DNA of 64,000 nucleotides from Nocardioides sp. GY 10113 (GCF_004919105.1 NZ_STGK01000008.1:28160-92159), one strand, 5' to 3'. Numbered from the stretch's first letter, positions 47,165 to 56,613 are shown. Made by a program: numbers and translations. The notes: generated by a model from the letters alone, not told the origin.

Positions 47165-47964
47165 CCGCCCGGACCGCCGACCCGCTGGGGCGCGTGCCGG
47201 TGGCGCTGGTCGTCCCCGCCGCCCTCGCGGTGGCGCTGCTGCTGGTGCCGCTGGCCGCGATGGTGGCCGCCGCCGACCCCGCCGCGCTCCTCGACGCCCT
47301 CCGCTCCCCCGCGCTGCAGGACGCGCTCTGGCTCTCGGTGCTCACCTCGACCCTCGCGATGATCGTCTGCCTGGTGCTCGGGCTGCCGCTCGCGTGGCTG
47401 CTGGCCCGCGTCGCGTTCCGCGGTCGCCGCCTGGTCCGGGCACTGGTCACCGTACCGATGGTCCTGCCGCCGGTGGTCGCCGGCATCGCGCTGCGCGAGG
47501 CGTTCGGGCGGGGCGGCCTGCTCGGCGGGCCGCTCCTGGAGGCCACCGGGTTCGCCTTCCCCTACACGACCTGGGGCGTGGTGCTCGCCCACGTCTTCGT
47601 CTCCCTGCCGTTCGTCGTGATCAGCATCGAGGGCGGCCTGCGGTCGGCCGGACAGGAGTACGACGCCGCTGCCGCCACCCTCGGCGCCTCGCGCTGGACC
47701 ACCTTCCGCCGCGTCACGGTCCCCCTGGCGCTGCCCGGGATCGCCGCCGGGATGGTGCTCGGCTGGGCCCGCTCGCTGGGCGAGTTCGGGGCCACCATCA
47801 CGTTCAACGGCAACTACCCGGGCACCACCCAGACGATGCCGACGCTGATCTACGTCGCACGCCAGGCCGACGGCGACACCGCGCTCGCGCTGAGCCTGGT
47901 GATGCTGGCCGTCTCGATCGGGATCCTGGTGGCGCTGCGGGACCGCTGGCTGGTGACGGCGTGA
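47161..47964 (+). CDS. modB: Molybdate ABC importer permease
   Basis: A 267-residue permease with about five or six helices. Hallmarks of ModB: RRLVRALVTVPMVLPPVVAG, the coupling segment EYDAAAATLGASRWTTFRRVTVPLA and the SLGEFGATITFNGN block. Start and stop both overlap neighbours (ATGA with modA, GTGA with modC), so the operon is fully coupled. Confidence 0.95.
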   Translation: MTARTADPLGRVPVALVVPAALAVALLLVPLAAMVAAADPAALLDALRSPALQDALWLSVLTSTLAMIVCLVLGLPLAWLLARVAFRGRRLVRALVTVPMVLPPVVAGIALREAFGRGGLLGGPLLEATGFAFPYTTWGVVLAHVFVSLPFVVISIEGGLRSAGQEYDAAAATLGASRWTTFRRVTVPLALPGIAAGMVLGWARSLGEFGATITFNGNYPGTTQTMPTLIYVARQADGDTALALSLVMLAVSIGILVALRDRWLVTA

Positions 47965-48956
47965 GCGGGGCGACGGGCGAGCGCCTGTCGGTCCGCGTCG
48001 CCGTGCCGGACCGTCTCGACCTCGCCTTCGACGTACCGCGGGGCGGCGTCGTGGCGGTCGTCGGACCCAACGGCGCGGGCAAGTCGACGCTGGTGCAGGC
48101 GCTGGCCGGCCTGCTGCCCGCCGCGGGCTCGGCGCTGCTCGGCGGGACCGACCTGCTCGCGCTGCCGGCCCAGCGACGCCGGGTCGGGGTGGTCTTCCAG
48201 GACCGGCGCCTGTTCCCGCACCTGTCCGCCCGGGAGAACGTCGCCTTCGGTCCGCGCTCGCGGGGGGTGCCGCGGGCCGCGGCGCGCAGCGCCGCTCAGG
48301 AGTGGCTGGACCGCCTCGGCGTCGGCGACCTGGCCGACCGGCGGCCCGGGGCTCTCTCCGGCGGCCAGGCGCAGCGGGTCGCGATCGCCCGGGCACTGGC
48401 CTGCGAGCCGGACCTGCTGCTGCTCGACGAGCCGTTCACGGGCCTCGACGTGGGCGTCGCGGCGGCGCTGCGGATCGAGCTCGCCCAGCACCTGGCGGCG
48501 TACGGCGGCACCACGTTCCTGGTCACCCACGACGCGCTGGACGCGCTCACCCTCGCCGACCACGTCCTGGTCCTCGACCGGGGCGGGCTGGAGCAGGCCG
48601 GGCCGCCCGCCGAGGTCGCCGCCCGGCCGCTGACCGAGCACGCCGCGCGGCTGGTCGGCCTCAACGTGATGCGCGAGGGGTCCCGCATCCGCGCGTTCCC
48701 GCCCGCCGCGGTCTCGGTCTCGCTGCACGAGCCGGAGGGCTCACCGCGCCACCGCTGGCCAGGGGTCGTCCGCAGCGCCGCCCCGCACGGGGACGCGATC
48801 CGGCTCCAGATCGAGCTGCGGGCCGAGCGCTCGCTGATCGCCGACGTCACGCCGGCCGCGACCCGGGACCTGGCCCTCACCCCGGGCCGCCCGGTCTGGG
48901 TCGCGGTGAAGGAGACGGCGATCACGTCGTACGACGTGGAGGCCGACGCCGGTTAG
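47961..48956 (+). CDS. modC: Molybdate ABC importer ATPase
   Basis: A 331-residue ATPase. Walker [12 protein letters not shown]-loop [12 protein letters not shown], signature LSGGQAQR, Walker [12 protein letters not shown] and His in [10 protein letters not shown]. The C-terminal ~75 residues ([21 protein letters not shown] ending [13 protein letters not shown]) are a TOBE regulatory domain, as in ModC. Its TAG stop lies inside the -10 element of glpX. Confidence 0.93.
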   Translation: MSGATGERLSVRVAVPDRLDLAFDVPRGGVVAVVGPNGAGKSTLVQALAGLLPAAGSALLGGTDLLALPAQRRRVGVVFQDRRLFPHLSARENVAFGPRSRGVPRAAARSAAQEWLDRLGVGDLADRRPGALSGGQAQRVAIARALACEPDLLLLDEPFTGLDVGVAAALRIELAQHLAAYGGTTFLVTHDALDALTLADHVLVLDRGGLEQAGPPAEVAARPLTEHAARLVGLNVMREGSRIRAFPPAAVSVSLHEPEGSPRHRWPGVVRSAAPHGDAIRLQIELRAERSLIADVTPAATRDLALTPGRPVWVAVKETAITSYDVEADAG

Positions 48957-48959
48957 TAT
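48954..48959 (+). promoter_or_regulatory. -10 element of glpX (leaderless), overlapping the modC stop
   Basis: TAGTAT with 7 nt to ATG 48967; its first three bases are the modC stop codon. Confidence 0.6.
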
Positions 48960-48966
48960 CCGCCCT

Positions 48967-49980
48967 ATGAGCGACGCCTTGGCCGTGCACCCGCCCGCCC
49001 CCGACCGCAACCTCGCCCTGGAGCTGGTCCGGGTCACCGAGGCGGCCGCGATGGCCGCCGGCCGCTGGGTCGGCCGCGGCGACAAGAACGGGGCCGACGA
49101 CGTCGCCGTGCAGGCCATGCGGGTGATGATCTCCACCATCGGCATGGACGGCACCGTGGTCATCGGTGAGGGTGAGAAGGACAACGCCCCGATGCTCTAC
49201 AACGGCGAGTCCGTCGGCGACGGCACCGGCCCTGCCTGCGACGTCGCGGTCGACCCGATCGACGGCACCACCCTGACCGCCAAGGGCATGACCAACGCCG
49301 TCTCGGTGCTCGCGGTCTCCCCGCGGGGCTCGATGTACGACCCCTCCGCGGTGTTCTACATGGAGAAGCTGGTCACCGGCCCGGAGGCGGCCGACGTGGT
49401 CGACATCCGCTACCCCGTGGCCGAGAACATCCACCAGGTCGCCAAGGCCAAGGGCTCCAACCCGTCGGACGTGACCGTGGTGCTGCTGGACCGCCCCCGC
49501 CACAGCCAGCTGGTCGACGACATCCGCGCCACCGGCGCCCGGATCAAGTTCATCAGCGACGGCGACGTGGCCGGCGCGATCATGGCCGGCCGCCCCGACA
49601 CCGGCATCGACCTGCTGATGGGCATCGGCGGTACGCCGGAGGGCATCATCACCGCCTGCGCGATGAAGTGCATCGACGGCGTGATCCAGGGTCGCCTGTG
49701 GCCGACCGACGACGAGGAGCGCCAGCGCGCCATCGACGCCGGCCACAACCTCGACCCCGACCACGTGCTGACCACCAACGACCTGGTCACCGGGGACGAC
49801 TGCTTCTTCGTCGCCACCGGCATCACCGACGGCGAGCTGCTCAAGGGCGTCCGCTACCGCGCCGGCGGCGCGGTCACCCAGTCGCTGGTGATGCGCTCGC
49901 GCAGCGGCACCACCCGCACCATCACCTCCGAGCACCGCCTGAGCAAGCTGCGCAGCTTCTCCAGCATCGACTTCGACTGA
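48967..49980 (+). CDS. glpX: Class II fructose-1,6-bisphosphatase
   Basis: A 337-residue GlpX enzyme. Metal and substrate motifs: [43 protein letters not shown], then [17 protein letters not shown]. It dephosphorylates fructose 1,6-bisphosphate in gluconeogenesis; in most actinobacteria it is the only FBPase. No ribosome site is seen before ATG 48967, in line with leaderless initiation 7 nt after TAGTAT. Confidence 0.97.
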   Translation: MSDALAVHPPAPDRNLALELVRVTEAAAMAAGRWVGRGDKNGADDVAVQAMRVMISTIGMDGTVVIGEGEKDNAPMLYNGESVGDGTGPACDVAVDPIDGTTLTAKGMTNAVSVLAVSPRGSMYDPSAVFYMEKLVTGPEAADVVDIRYPVAENIHQVAKAKGSNPSDVTVVLLDRPRHSQLVDDIRATGARIKFISDGDVAGAIMAGRPDTGIDLLMGIGGTPEGIITACAMKCIDGVIQGRLWPTDDEERQRAIDAGHNLDPDHVLTTNDLVTGDDCFFVATGITDGELLKGVRYRAGGAVTQSLVMRSRSGTTRTITSEHRLSKLRSFSSIDFD

Positions 49981-50028
49981 GCCCACCGCCGAGCCGGGGT
50001 TGGGCCCCGCCGAGCGGGGGTTGAGCAC

Positions 50029-50056
50029 GCCCGGGCCGCCACGTGACGGCCCGGGC
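50029..50056. terminator. Bidirectional hairpin between glpX and the MarR gene
   Basis: GCCCGGGCCG (50029-50038) and CGGCCCGGGC (50047-50056) form a 10-bp perfect stem with loop CCACGTGA. It lies between two convergent genes; its right arm touches the MarR stop codon. Confidence 0.65.
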
Positions 50057-50592
50057 TACTCGTCCCCCTCAGCCACCAGGGTCAGCTTCCGCAGCAGCCC
50101 GGCCAGCGCCGCCCGCTCCGCGGGGTCGAGGGCGTGCACCACGTCGCCCTCCGCGGCGCCCTGGCGCCGGATCGCCCGCTTCCACAGCGCCTCCCCGGCC
50201 TCGGTGACCTCGACGCTCACCCGACGTCGGTCCTCGGGCGAGGTGGTGCGTCGGACCCAGCCGGCCCGCTCCAGTGCGTCGAGGCGTCCGGTCATCCCGG
50301 CGTTGCTGATCCCCAGGTCGGCCGCGAGCGCCGACGGGCTGGCCCGGCCGGGGGTGTCGCGCACCATCAGCTGGTGCAGGGTCTCGTACTCGTGATCCGC
50401 CAGGCCGACCTCGGCCAGCGCCCGCTGCGCGGTCGCCTGGAAGTGTCGCCGGAGGCGGCCGATCCGCACCACGATCGCCTCGACGTCGTCCTCGAAGGTG
50501 AGGTCGGCCCAGTGGTCGCGCCACCGCGCGACGTGCCGGTCGGCCCAGTCCGGCCGATCGTTCCCGTCCACCCTCTCCGCCGGATCAGTCAT
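50056..50592 (-). CDS. MarR-family transcriptional regulator
   Basis: A 178-residue winged-helix protein. The DNA-binding core is SALAADLGISNAGMTGRLDALERAGWV followed by the wing RTTSPEDRRRVSVEVTEAG. The N-terminal 35 residues (DRHVARWRDHWADL) extend the family norm. TAGGCT lies 6 nt before ATG 50592, so its mRNA is probably leaderless. It is divergent from an MFS exporter over a 59-bp gap that holds two copies of TTCGCTnGCGAA, its likely operator. Confidence 0.88.
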   Translation of the reverse strand: MTDPAERVDGNDRPDWADRHVARWRDHWADLTFEDDVEAIVVRIGRLRRHFQATAQRALAEVGLADHEYETLHQLMVRDTPGRASPSALAADLGISNAGMTGRLDALERAGWVRRTTSPEDRRRVSVEVTEAGEALWKRAIRRQGAAEGDVVHALDPAERAALAGLLRKLTLVAEGDE

Positions 50593-50598
50593 GCGCCG

Positions 50599-50604
50599 AG
50601 CCTA
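50599..50604 (-). promoter_or_regulatory. -10 element of the MarR gene (leaderless)
   Basis: TAGGCT on the minus strand, 6 nt before ATG 50592. Confidence 0.55.
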
Positions 50605-50611
50605 GCGACCC

Positions 50612-50638
50612 TTCGCTGGCGAATAGTTCGCTAGCGAA
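50612..50638. promoter_or_regulatory. MarR operator: two TTCGCTnGCGAA palindromes
   Basis: TTCGCTGGCGAA (50612-50623) and TTCGCTAGCGAA (50627-50638); the second extends to a perfect 14-mer, GTTCGCTAGCGAAC. They lie between the two divergent -10 elements, so one bound regulator could shut off both genes. Confidence 0.7.
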
Positions 50639-50639
50639 C

Positions 50640-50645
50640 TAATAT
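50640..50645 (+). promoter_or_regulatory. -10 element of the MFS gene (leaderless)
   Basis: TAATAT with 6 nt to GTG 50652. Confidence 0.6.
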
Positions 50646-50651
50646 TCGTCC

Positions 50652-51914
50652 GTGCATCTCCCCGCCGCGCTCCGCCACCGCGACTACCGGCTGCTCGTCT
50701 CCGCGAGCGCCACCAGCGCGCTCGGCAACGCGATCACCCCGATCGCGCTCGCCTTCGCCGTCCTCGACCTCGGCGGGTCGGCCACCGAGCTCGGGCTGGT
50801 GGTCGCCGCGTTCGCGCTCACCGAGGTGGTGACCTCGCTCTTCGGAGGAGTGCTCGGCGACCGGGTCTCGCGCAAGCTGATGCTCGAGGGGTCGGCCCTG
50901 GGCAGCGCCCTCACCCAGGTGGTCATCGCCGCGGCGCTGATCGGCGGCTGGGCGACCATCCCGATGCTCGGCGTGATCGGCGCGCTCAACGGCTGCCTCT
51001 CCGCGCTCAGCAACCCGTCCTCCCGCGCGATGACCCGACTGACCGTGCCGCCCGGCGACCTCGGCTCGGCCGTCTCGCTGCGCGCCCTGCTCCAGACCTC
51101 GGCGGCCACGGTCGGCTTCGTGGCCGGCGGGCTCCTCGTGGCCACCGTCGGCCCGGGCTGGGCGATCGCCGTCGACGCGGCGACGTACGCCGTGGCGGCG
51201 CTGTGCTTCGCCGCACTGCGCGTGGCGCACAGCGTGCCCGACGGCGAGCGGGGCTCGATGCTCGCCGACCTCGGCGACGGCGCGCGAGAGGTCTTCGCGC
51301 ACCGCTGGCTCTGGCTGCTGATCGGCCAGGCGCTGATCTGCCACCTCGTCTGGAGCGGCGCCCAGGGCGTGCTCGGGCCGATCGTGATCGGCGACGCGTT
51401 CGGACGCGAGGCCTGGGGCCTGGCGATGGGCACGCTGATGGCCGGCTTCGTCGTCGGCGGACTGCTCTGCCTGCGCTGGCGACCGCGGCGCCTGCTCCGC
51501 GTCGGGACCGTGCTGCTCAGCATGACGGCGCTGTTCCCGCTCGCGATGGCGCTCTCCGACCACCTGTGGCCGGTGCTCGCCGGCGCGTTCCTGCACGGCT
51601 TCGGCCTGCAGGTCTTCGACGTCTTCTGGGACCTCTCGATCCAGCAGAACGTCGACCCCGACAAGCTGGCCCGCGTCTACTCCTTCGACGCCGCCGGCTC
51701 GTTCGTGGCACGACCGCTCGGGCTGGCGCTGGCGGGCCCGATCGCGCTGGCCGTGGGGCTGCACGCGTGGCTGGCGGTGGTCGCCGCGGTAATGGGCGCG
51801 ACCGCGCTGGCCGCGCTGTTCTCCGGCGAGGTGCGCCGTCTCGAGCGACGTACGACGCTCAGCGCAACGGCGCCCGCGGCCTCACCCTCGCCGGAGCCCG
51901 CCGCGGCGCGCTGA
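50652..51914 (+). CDS. MFS drug-efflux-like transporter
   Basis: A 420-residue, 12-helix transporter of the DHA3/enterobactin-exporter-like group (opening HLPAALRHRDYRLLVSASATSALG; loop GGVLGDRVSRKLM). A Pro/Ser/Ala tail closes the protein. Likely exports a toxic compound sensed by the divergent MarR protein. GTG 50652 follows TAATAT by 6 nt. Confidence 0.88.
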   Translation: MHLPAALRHRDYRLLVSASATSALGNAITPIALAFAVLDLGGSATELGLVVAAFALTEVVTSLFGGVLGDRVSRKLMLEGSALGSALTQVVIAAALIGGWATIPMLGVIGALNGCLSALSNPSSRAMTRLTVPPGDLGSAVSLRALLQTSAATVGFVAGGLLVATVGPGWAIAVDAATYAVAALCFAALRVAHSVPDGERGSMLADLGDGAREVFAHRWLWLLIGQALICHLVWSGAQGVLGPIVIGDAFGREAWGLAMGTLMAGFVVGGLLCLRWRPRRLLRVGTVLLSMTALFPLAMALSDHLWPVLAGAFLHGFGLQVFDVFWDLSIQQNVDPDKLARVYSFDAAGSFVARPLGLALAGPIALAVGLHAWLAVVAAVMGATALAALFSGEVRRLERRTTLSATAPAASPSPEPAAAR

Positions 51915-51964
51915 GCGCCGCGCCCGCGGGCGGTGACGTCGCGGCGGCGGTCAGGCGGCGGCAG

Positions 51965-52807
51965 TCAGGCGGTGGCGACCAGGCCGCGCGTGCCGGACAC
52001 CGGCGCCGAGGACTGCAGCTCGAGCGCCTCGTGCACTCGGCGGAAGACGCCGGGATCCAGGGCCAGGCCGACGTGCGAGCCCTTGACCTCGATCGCCCGA
52101 CCCTCGGGGTCGATGCAGGCCCGCCAGTCCACGATGCCGTCGCCGCGGGAGTAGATGTTCGTCATCGCGACCCCGGACAACGGCTGCTGGCTCTCGGTGA
52201 AGCTCAGCTCGGCGCAGGAGCCGGCGACGCACTCGGCCGACATCACCCCCGGCACGCCGACCTCGCTGAGCTTGCTGAGGAGGCGGACACCGCCGCTGAG
52301 CACCTTGTGATGCGCCGCGGGGGCGCGCATCGGCGAGCCCAGCGTGACGATGCCCGCCACCAGATCGGGACGACGCACGGCCAGACCGCGCGAGATCATG
52401 CCGCCGAGGCTGTGCCCGACGAGCTGCACCTTGGCCCCGCGGCGCTCGGCGATCTCCTCCAGCCGGGACTCGACGAGCTCGGCCGCGTCGAGGACGCAGC
52501 CGACGTTGGCGTGGATGCCCGAGCGGTAGGTCCGGTAGCCCTCGGCGCGCAGCCCGCGGGCCATCGCCGCGAGCGTCCAGTCCCCCGCGAGGAAGCCCGG
52601 CACCAGCAGCACGGGGTCGTGGGCACGGGACACAGCACGCCGGGCGTACGACGTACGACGACGCTCCCGTCGCCGCGACGACGCGTGCAGCGCCGCCCGC
52701 CCGGCCTCGCCGACGACGGTCCCCTCGCGCAGCAGCGCGGCCAGCGGGGGCCGTGCGAAGCCCTCGGGCATCAGGAAGCCCGCCATGATCTGCGTCACAT
52801 CATTCAT
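51965..52807 (-). CDS. Alpha/beta-hydrolase, lipase/esterase-like
   Basis: A 280-residue protein. PVLLVPGFLAGDWTLAAMA starts the fold, GHSLGGM holds the nucleophile Ser, SRGDGIVDW carries the acid and KGSHVGLALDPG the His. The arrangement recalls triacylglycerol lipases or PGAP1-like acyltransferases; substrate unknown. An N-terminal basic patch (SSRRRERRRTSYARR) precedes the domain. ATG 52807 is followed in frame by a second ATG (MAGFL). Divergent from the next hydrolase across 50 bp. Confidence 0.8.
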   Translation of the reverse strand: MNDVTQIMAGFLMPEGFARPPLAALLREGTVVGEAGRAALHASSRRRERRRTSYARRAVSRAHDPVLLVPGFLAGDWTLAAMARGLRAEGYRTYRSGIHANVGCVLDAAELVESRLEEIAERRGAKVQLVGHSLGGMISRGLAVRRPDLVAGIVTLGSPMRAPAAHHKVLSGGVRLLSKLSEVGVPGVMSAECVAGSCAELSFTESQQPLSGVAMTNIYSRGDGIVDWRACIDPEGRAIEVKGSHVGLALDPGVFRRVHEALELQSSAPVSGTRGLVATA

Positions 52808-52857
52808 GTTACGTTCTTGAAACAGATTCCATCCAGATTTGTCGGCACACTGGACGA

Positions 52858-53778
52858 ATGACGCCCGAACACATCGCCTCCGAGGAGCTGCTGGCGCCGC
52901 TGCCCGGCGGGGTCGAGCTGTGCTACCAGACGTTCGGCGACCCGACCGACGAGCCGCTGCTGCTGGTGATGGGCCTGGGCGGCCCGATGACCTGGTGGGA
53001 CACCGCGCTCTGCCAGCAGCTGGCGGGCCTCGGCTTCTACGTCATCCGCTACGACAACCGCGACACCGGTCGCTCCAGCCGGATCCCCGGCCGTGTCGCT
53101 CCGCACCAGCTGACGCAGGCGTTCCTGACCGGCCGGGCCCGGGCGCCGTACTCGATGGCCGACCTCACCGAGGACGCCTCCGGACTGCTGGACCACCTGG
53201 GGATCGGCTCCGCGCACGTGGCCGGGGTGTCGATGGGCGGGATGATCGCCCAGACGCTGGCCGTCGGCGCGCCCGACCGGGTGCGCAGCCTGGCCAGCAT
53301 CATGTCCACCACCGGGCGGCGCGGCGTCGGCCTCCCGCACCCCTCGCTGCTGCCGATGCTCGCCGCCCGGCGTCGCGGAGGGCGCGAGGAGTACATCGCC
53401 ACCAGCCAGCGGGTCTGGAGCGCGATCAGCTCGCCCGGCTACCCCACGGATCCGGCGAGGCTGGTCGAGCGCGCGGGCCTCACCTACGACCGGGGCTTCA
53501 CGCCGGACGGCGTACTGCGCCAGATGCTGGCGATCCTCACCCAGCCTGACCGGACCGCGGCACTCCGCACGCTGCGGACCCCGACCCTGGTGCTGCACGG
53601 CATGGCCGACCGGATGGTCCACGTCTCGGGCGGCCGCGCGACCGCCGCCGCGATCCGCGGCTCCGAGCTGGTGCTCGTGGCCGGGATGGGGCACGACCTG
53701 CCGCCGGCGCTGTTCGGAACGTTCGCCTCGGCCATCCGGCGCAACGCCGACCGGGCCGCCCTGCGCCGGGCCCGCTGA
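52858..53778 (+). CDS. Alpha/beta-hydrolase
   Basis: A 306-residue hydrolase with strong family features: VMGLGGPMTWWD (oxyanion region), RYDNRDTGRSS, nucleophile elbow GVSMGGMIAQ, acid in LHGMADRMV and catalytic His in AGMGHDLP. It belongs with the aclacinomycin methylesterase-like or general esterase branch; substrate unknown. ATG 52858 overlaps no neighbour. A 166-bp gap after it (53779-53944) shows no clear hairpin or gene. Confidence 0.85.
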   Translation: MTPEHIASEELLAPLPGGVELCYQTFGDPTDEPLLLVMGLGGPMTWWDTALCQQLAGLGFYVIRYDNRDTGRSSRIPGRVAPHQLTQAFLTGRARAPYSMADLTEDASGLLDHLGIGSAHVAGVSMGGMIAQTLAVGAPDRVRSLASIMSTTGRRGVGLPHPSLLPMLAARRRGGREEYIATSQRVWSAISSPGYPTDPARLVERAGLTYDRGFTPDGVLRQMLAILTQPDRTAALRTLRTPTLVLHGMADRMVHVSGGRATAAAIRGSELVLVAGMGHDLPPALFGTFASAIRRNADRAALRRAR

Positions 53779-53944
53779 CGGCCCGCCGACGGCCCAACGA
53801 CGGCCCCGTGGCAGCCCCACCGCCGCGGGCTGGACAAATCGCCCCGCTCACGGAAATGTGATCTGCGTCACCCGTCTGGCGCGGTATCGGGAGCTACCCG
53901 CGCCGGACGGGTGTTGAGCGCCTCCGCGCCGGCAGGGGCCGGGG

Positions 53945-54964
53945 CTACGGCTGGCCGCGATCCGCGAACGCGTCGGCGACGTCACCGCGCCGCCCCGCGG
54001 CCAGCAGGGCCCACAGCAGCAGCCGCGCCTTGACCGGCGTCAACCAGCCGGCGGCGACCGCTCCGCGGGCCACCAGGTCGACCTCGGAGCCCGGGTAGCC
54101 GTACATCGCTCGTCCGGTCGGCCCCGAGCCGGTGCGGGAGGCGAAGACCACCGGCATCACCTCGGCGGCCCGGCCGACGGCCTCGGCCATCGCCGCTGAC
54201 ACGTGGCCCGCGCCGAAGCCGGCGACCACCACACCGTCCACTCCCCCGTGCCGGGTCAGCACGTCGAGCAGCGCACCGTCGTCGCCGAGGTGGGTGCTGA
54301 CCAGCGGGACCCTCGGCAGCACGGTGGTCGTCGGGTCCGGCAGCGCCAGAGGGGCGGGGTGGCGGACGGTGACGCCGTACGTCGCCACGCCCTCCACGAC
54401 CCGGCCGACCGGCCCGAAGGCGGGCGAGCGGAAGGCCCCGGTGGAGATCGAGTGCGCCTTCGCCACCCAGCGAGCCAGGTGGATCTCGTCGTCGAAGGCG
54501 ACCAGGACCCCCCGACCGCGCGAGGCCTCGGCCGCTGCGCAGGTCACCGCCGCGGTCAGGTTGGCCGGCCCGTCCGCCCCGGGGGCCTGCGGCGATCGCA
54601 TCGCACCGGTCACCACCAGCGGCTCGGGCAGGTCCCAGGCGAGGTCGAGCAGGTAGGCGGACTCCTCCAGGGTGTCGGTCCCCTGGGTCAGGACGACGCC
54701 GACGGCTCCGTCCGCCACCGCGGCCCGCGCCCAGGCGAGCGCTGCCAGCACCATCGACTCGGTCAGCGAACCGCTGGGGAGCATCGCCAGCGTCTCCGCG
54801 CTCAGGTCCGCGATGTCGGCCAGCCCGGGCACCGCGGCGGCCAGGTCGTCCGCGGTCATGGTGGGCGCGACCGCACGGCCGTCGGCGGAGGTCATCGCGA
54901 TGGTGCCGCCGAGCGCACCGACGGCGACGCGCGGCAAGGACGGCCCGTTGCCCGTCCCGCTCAT
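53945..54964 (-). CDS. L-asparaginase (type I/II family)
   Basis: A 339-residue enzyme. Catalytic threonines are Thr21 (GALGGTIAM) and Thr96 with Asp97 (LTQGTDTLEE); the supporting Lys is in RWVAKAHS. It hydrolyses asparagine to aspartate and ammonia. No signal peptide, so cytoplasmic. Its ATG overlaps the preceding N-acetyltransferase stop (ATGA). Confidence 0.92.
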   Translation of the reverse strand: MSGTGNGPSLPRVAVGALGGTIAMTSADGRAVAPTMTADDLAAAVPGLADIADLSAETLAMLPSGSLTESMVLAALAWARAAVADGAVGVVLTQGTDTLEESAYLLDLAWDLPEPLVVTGAMRSPQAPGADGPANLTAAVTCAAAEASRGRGVLVAFDDEIHLARWVAKAHSISTGAFRSPAFGPVGRVVEGVATYGVTVRHPAPLALPDPTTTVLPRVPLVSTHLGDDGALLDVLTRHGGVDGVVVAGFGAGHVSAAMAEAVGRAAEVMPVVFASRTGSGPTGRAMYGYPGSEVDLVARGAVAAGWLTPVKARLLLWALLAAGRRGDVADAFADRGQP

Positions 54965-55821
54965 CGACCGGCCCCGACCGACAGGTCCGCGCAGCGGGCC
55001 AGCAGGCGGGTGCGCTCGTCATCGGTCAGCGGCACCTCGAGCACGTCCAGCCAGCCGCCGAGCTCGAGGGGGCCCACTCGCTCGCGCTGCGTCGGCTCGC
55101 CGGCCCTCCGGATCGTGACGCTCTCGTGGGTGAGCGTCACGTGCCGGTCGGCCAGGTACCGGGCCACCATCAGGCCCGACCTGAAGTGCGAGCCGGGGAA
55201 CGTGCTGGTGAAGTGATGGCCGACGACCGGGTCGATCGGGTGCACCGTCAGCGCGTCGACCGAGTGGAGCCGCTGCCAGCCACCGTCGCCCAGACGGTGC
55301 AGCTCCCACCCCTCGGGGGCCGCCGCCACGCGGCTGCGCCAGCCGTAGTGGTCGGCCTCGACGCCGTCGCTGAGCGGGATCGGCCGGATCAGGCTCATCC
55401 CGAACCCGGGGTCGCACAGCCACCACCGGCCGGCCACCCGGGCCGCCACGGTCATGTGGGTGCGCGCGCCGATCGCGTCGGTCCCGGTGTCCACGCGGCC
55501 GAGGTGGCGTCGTACGGCGTAGCCGAGGCGCTCGAGCACGGCGGCGAAGAGGGTGGCGTGCTCGAAGCAGTAGCCGCCGCGTCCGCGGCCCAGGAACTTC
55601 TCCTGCACCGCGGCGAGGCCGACGCCGGGGTGCTGCTCGAGCAGCACGTCGATGTTGTCGAACGTGAAGGTGCGCACATGCGCCTCGTGCAGCGCGCCCA
55701 GCGCGAGCAGGTCCGGCTCGAACGCGGCCGGGTCGAGGTCGGCCAGACCGACGCGATCCAGGTAGGCGCCGAGGTCGAGGTCGGCGGTGTGCCAGGGGTC
55801 GGCGTTCGGGCGGTCGGGCAC
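54961..55821 (-). CDS. nat: Arylamine N-acetyltransferase
   Basis: A 286-residue NAT with triad Cys85 (GRGGYCFE), His122 (ARTHMTV) and Asp137 (WLCDPGFG), in normal order and spacing. It transfers acetyl from acetyl-CoA to arylamines or hydrazines, and in mycobacteria affects lipid and sterol metabolism. GTG 55821 follows TAGGCT by 6 nt. Coupled to the asparaginase gene. Confidence 0.92.
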   Translation of the reverse strand: MPDRPNADPWHTADLDLGAYLDRVGLADLDPAAFEPDLLALGALHEAHVRTFTFDNIDVLLEQHPGVGLAAVQEKFLGRGRGGYCFEHATLFAAVLERLGYAVRRHLGRVDTGTDAIGARTHMTVAARVAGRWWLCDPGFGMSLIRPIPLSDGVEADHYGWRSRVAAAPEGWELHRLGDGGWQRLHSVDALTVHPIDPVVGHHFTSTFPGSHFRSGLMVARYLADRHVTLTHESVTIRRAGEPTQRERVGPLELGGWLDVLEVPLTDDERTRLLARCADLSVGAGR

Positions 55822-55827
55822 GTCGTC

Positions 55828-55833
55828 AGCCTA
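55828..55833 (-). promoter_or_regulatory. -10 element of nat (leaderless)
   Basis: TAGGCT on the minus strand, 6 nt before GTG 55821. Confidence 0.55.
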
Positions 55834-55862
55834 GTGGCCACGCGCCGTCCCCCCGCCGCGGC

Positions 55863-55912
55863 GGGTCGTGTGCCTGAGAACCCGCTCAGCGTGGGTCCCA
55901 GGCACACGACCC
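55863..55912. terminator. Long intergenic hairpin GGGTCGTGTGCCTG...CAGGCACACGACCC
   Basis: Perfect 14-bp arms at 55863-55876 and 55899-55912, loop 22 nt. It lies between two divergently oriented genes, so it is not an ordinary terminator of either. It shares its arms with the hairpin at 8259-8304. The rest of 55822-56043 shows only a GGGAG before the next gene. Confidence 0.6.
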
Positions 55913-56043
55913 CACCACGGGCGTGGCCCCAGCACCCCGCCGCGGACTCACAGATGGCTCACAGGCCGGGCAGGCGTCGCACCCAGGCTCGGGTGGCTGA
56001 ATGAGGTCGTTCGTTCACCGACCGTCACCCGGGAGCCCACTCG

Positions 56044-56613
56044 ATGTCCTACCCCCTCGTCGCGGCAGACCTGCTCGCGCTCACCGTCCTCGTCTTCGGG
56101 CTCTTCTGGCACCGGGACGGGCGTCGCGAGCTCGTCGTGGCGTACCTGACGGTCAACATCGGCGTCCTCGGCGTGACCATGGCGCTCTCCAGCGCCACGA
56201 TCGGCGCCGGCCTGGGCCTCGGCCTCTTCGGCGTGCTGTCGATCATCCGGCTCCGCTCCGAGGAGCTCGCCCAGCGCGAGATCGCGTACTACTTCGCGGC
56301 GCTCGCCCTCGGCCTGCTCGGCGGGCTGGCGATCTCCCCGACCTGGCTCGGCGTCGCGCTGATGGCGGCCATCGTGGCGGCCGTCGCGATCGGCGACCAC
56401 CCCGCCGTGTCGCCGCGGACCGCGACCAGCCAGATCCGCCTCGACCGCGCGTACGCCGACCCGACCGCGCTCACCGCCCACGTCGCGCAGCTGCTCGGCA
56501 CCGAGGTGCTCGGCATCGACGTGGTCAAGCTCGACCTGGCCGACGACACCACCCTGGTCCGCGTCCGCCACCGCGCCCAGATCACCTCCCCTGCCACCCA
56601 GGTCGTCCGATGA
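56044..56613 (+). CDS. DUF4956 membrane protein
   Basis: A 189-residue protein with about four membrane helices in the first 110 residues (ADLLALTVLVFGLFW; LGLGLFGVLSIIRLRSEE; YYFAALALGLLGGLAIS; LGVALMAAIVAAVAI) and a cytoplasmic C-terminal alpha/beta domain. The IRLRSEELAQREIAYYF block is the family core. Function unknown. The stop overlaps the VTC-domain gene (ATGA). DUF4956 proteins usually occur with VTC-type and CotH-type proteins; the first partner is present here. Confidence 0.85.
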   Translation: MSYPLVAADLLALTVLVFGLFWHRDGRRELVVAYLTVNIGVLGVTMALSSATIGAGLGLGLFGVLSIIRLRSEELAQREIAYYFAALALGLLGGLAISPTWLGVALMAAIVAAVAIGDHPAVSPRTATSQIRLDRAYADPTALTAHVAQLLGTEVLGIDVVKLDLADDTTLVRVRHRAQITSPATQVVR

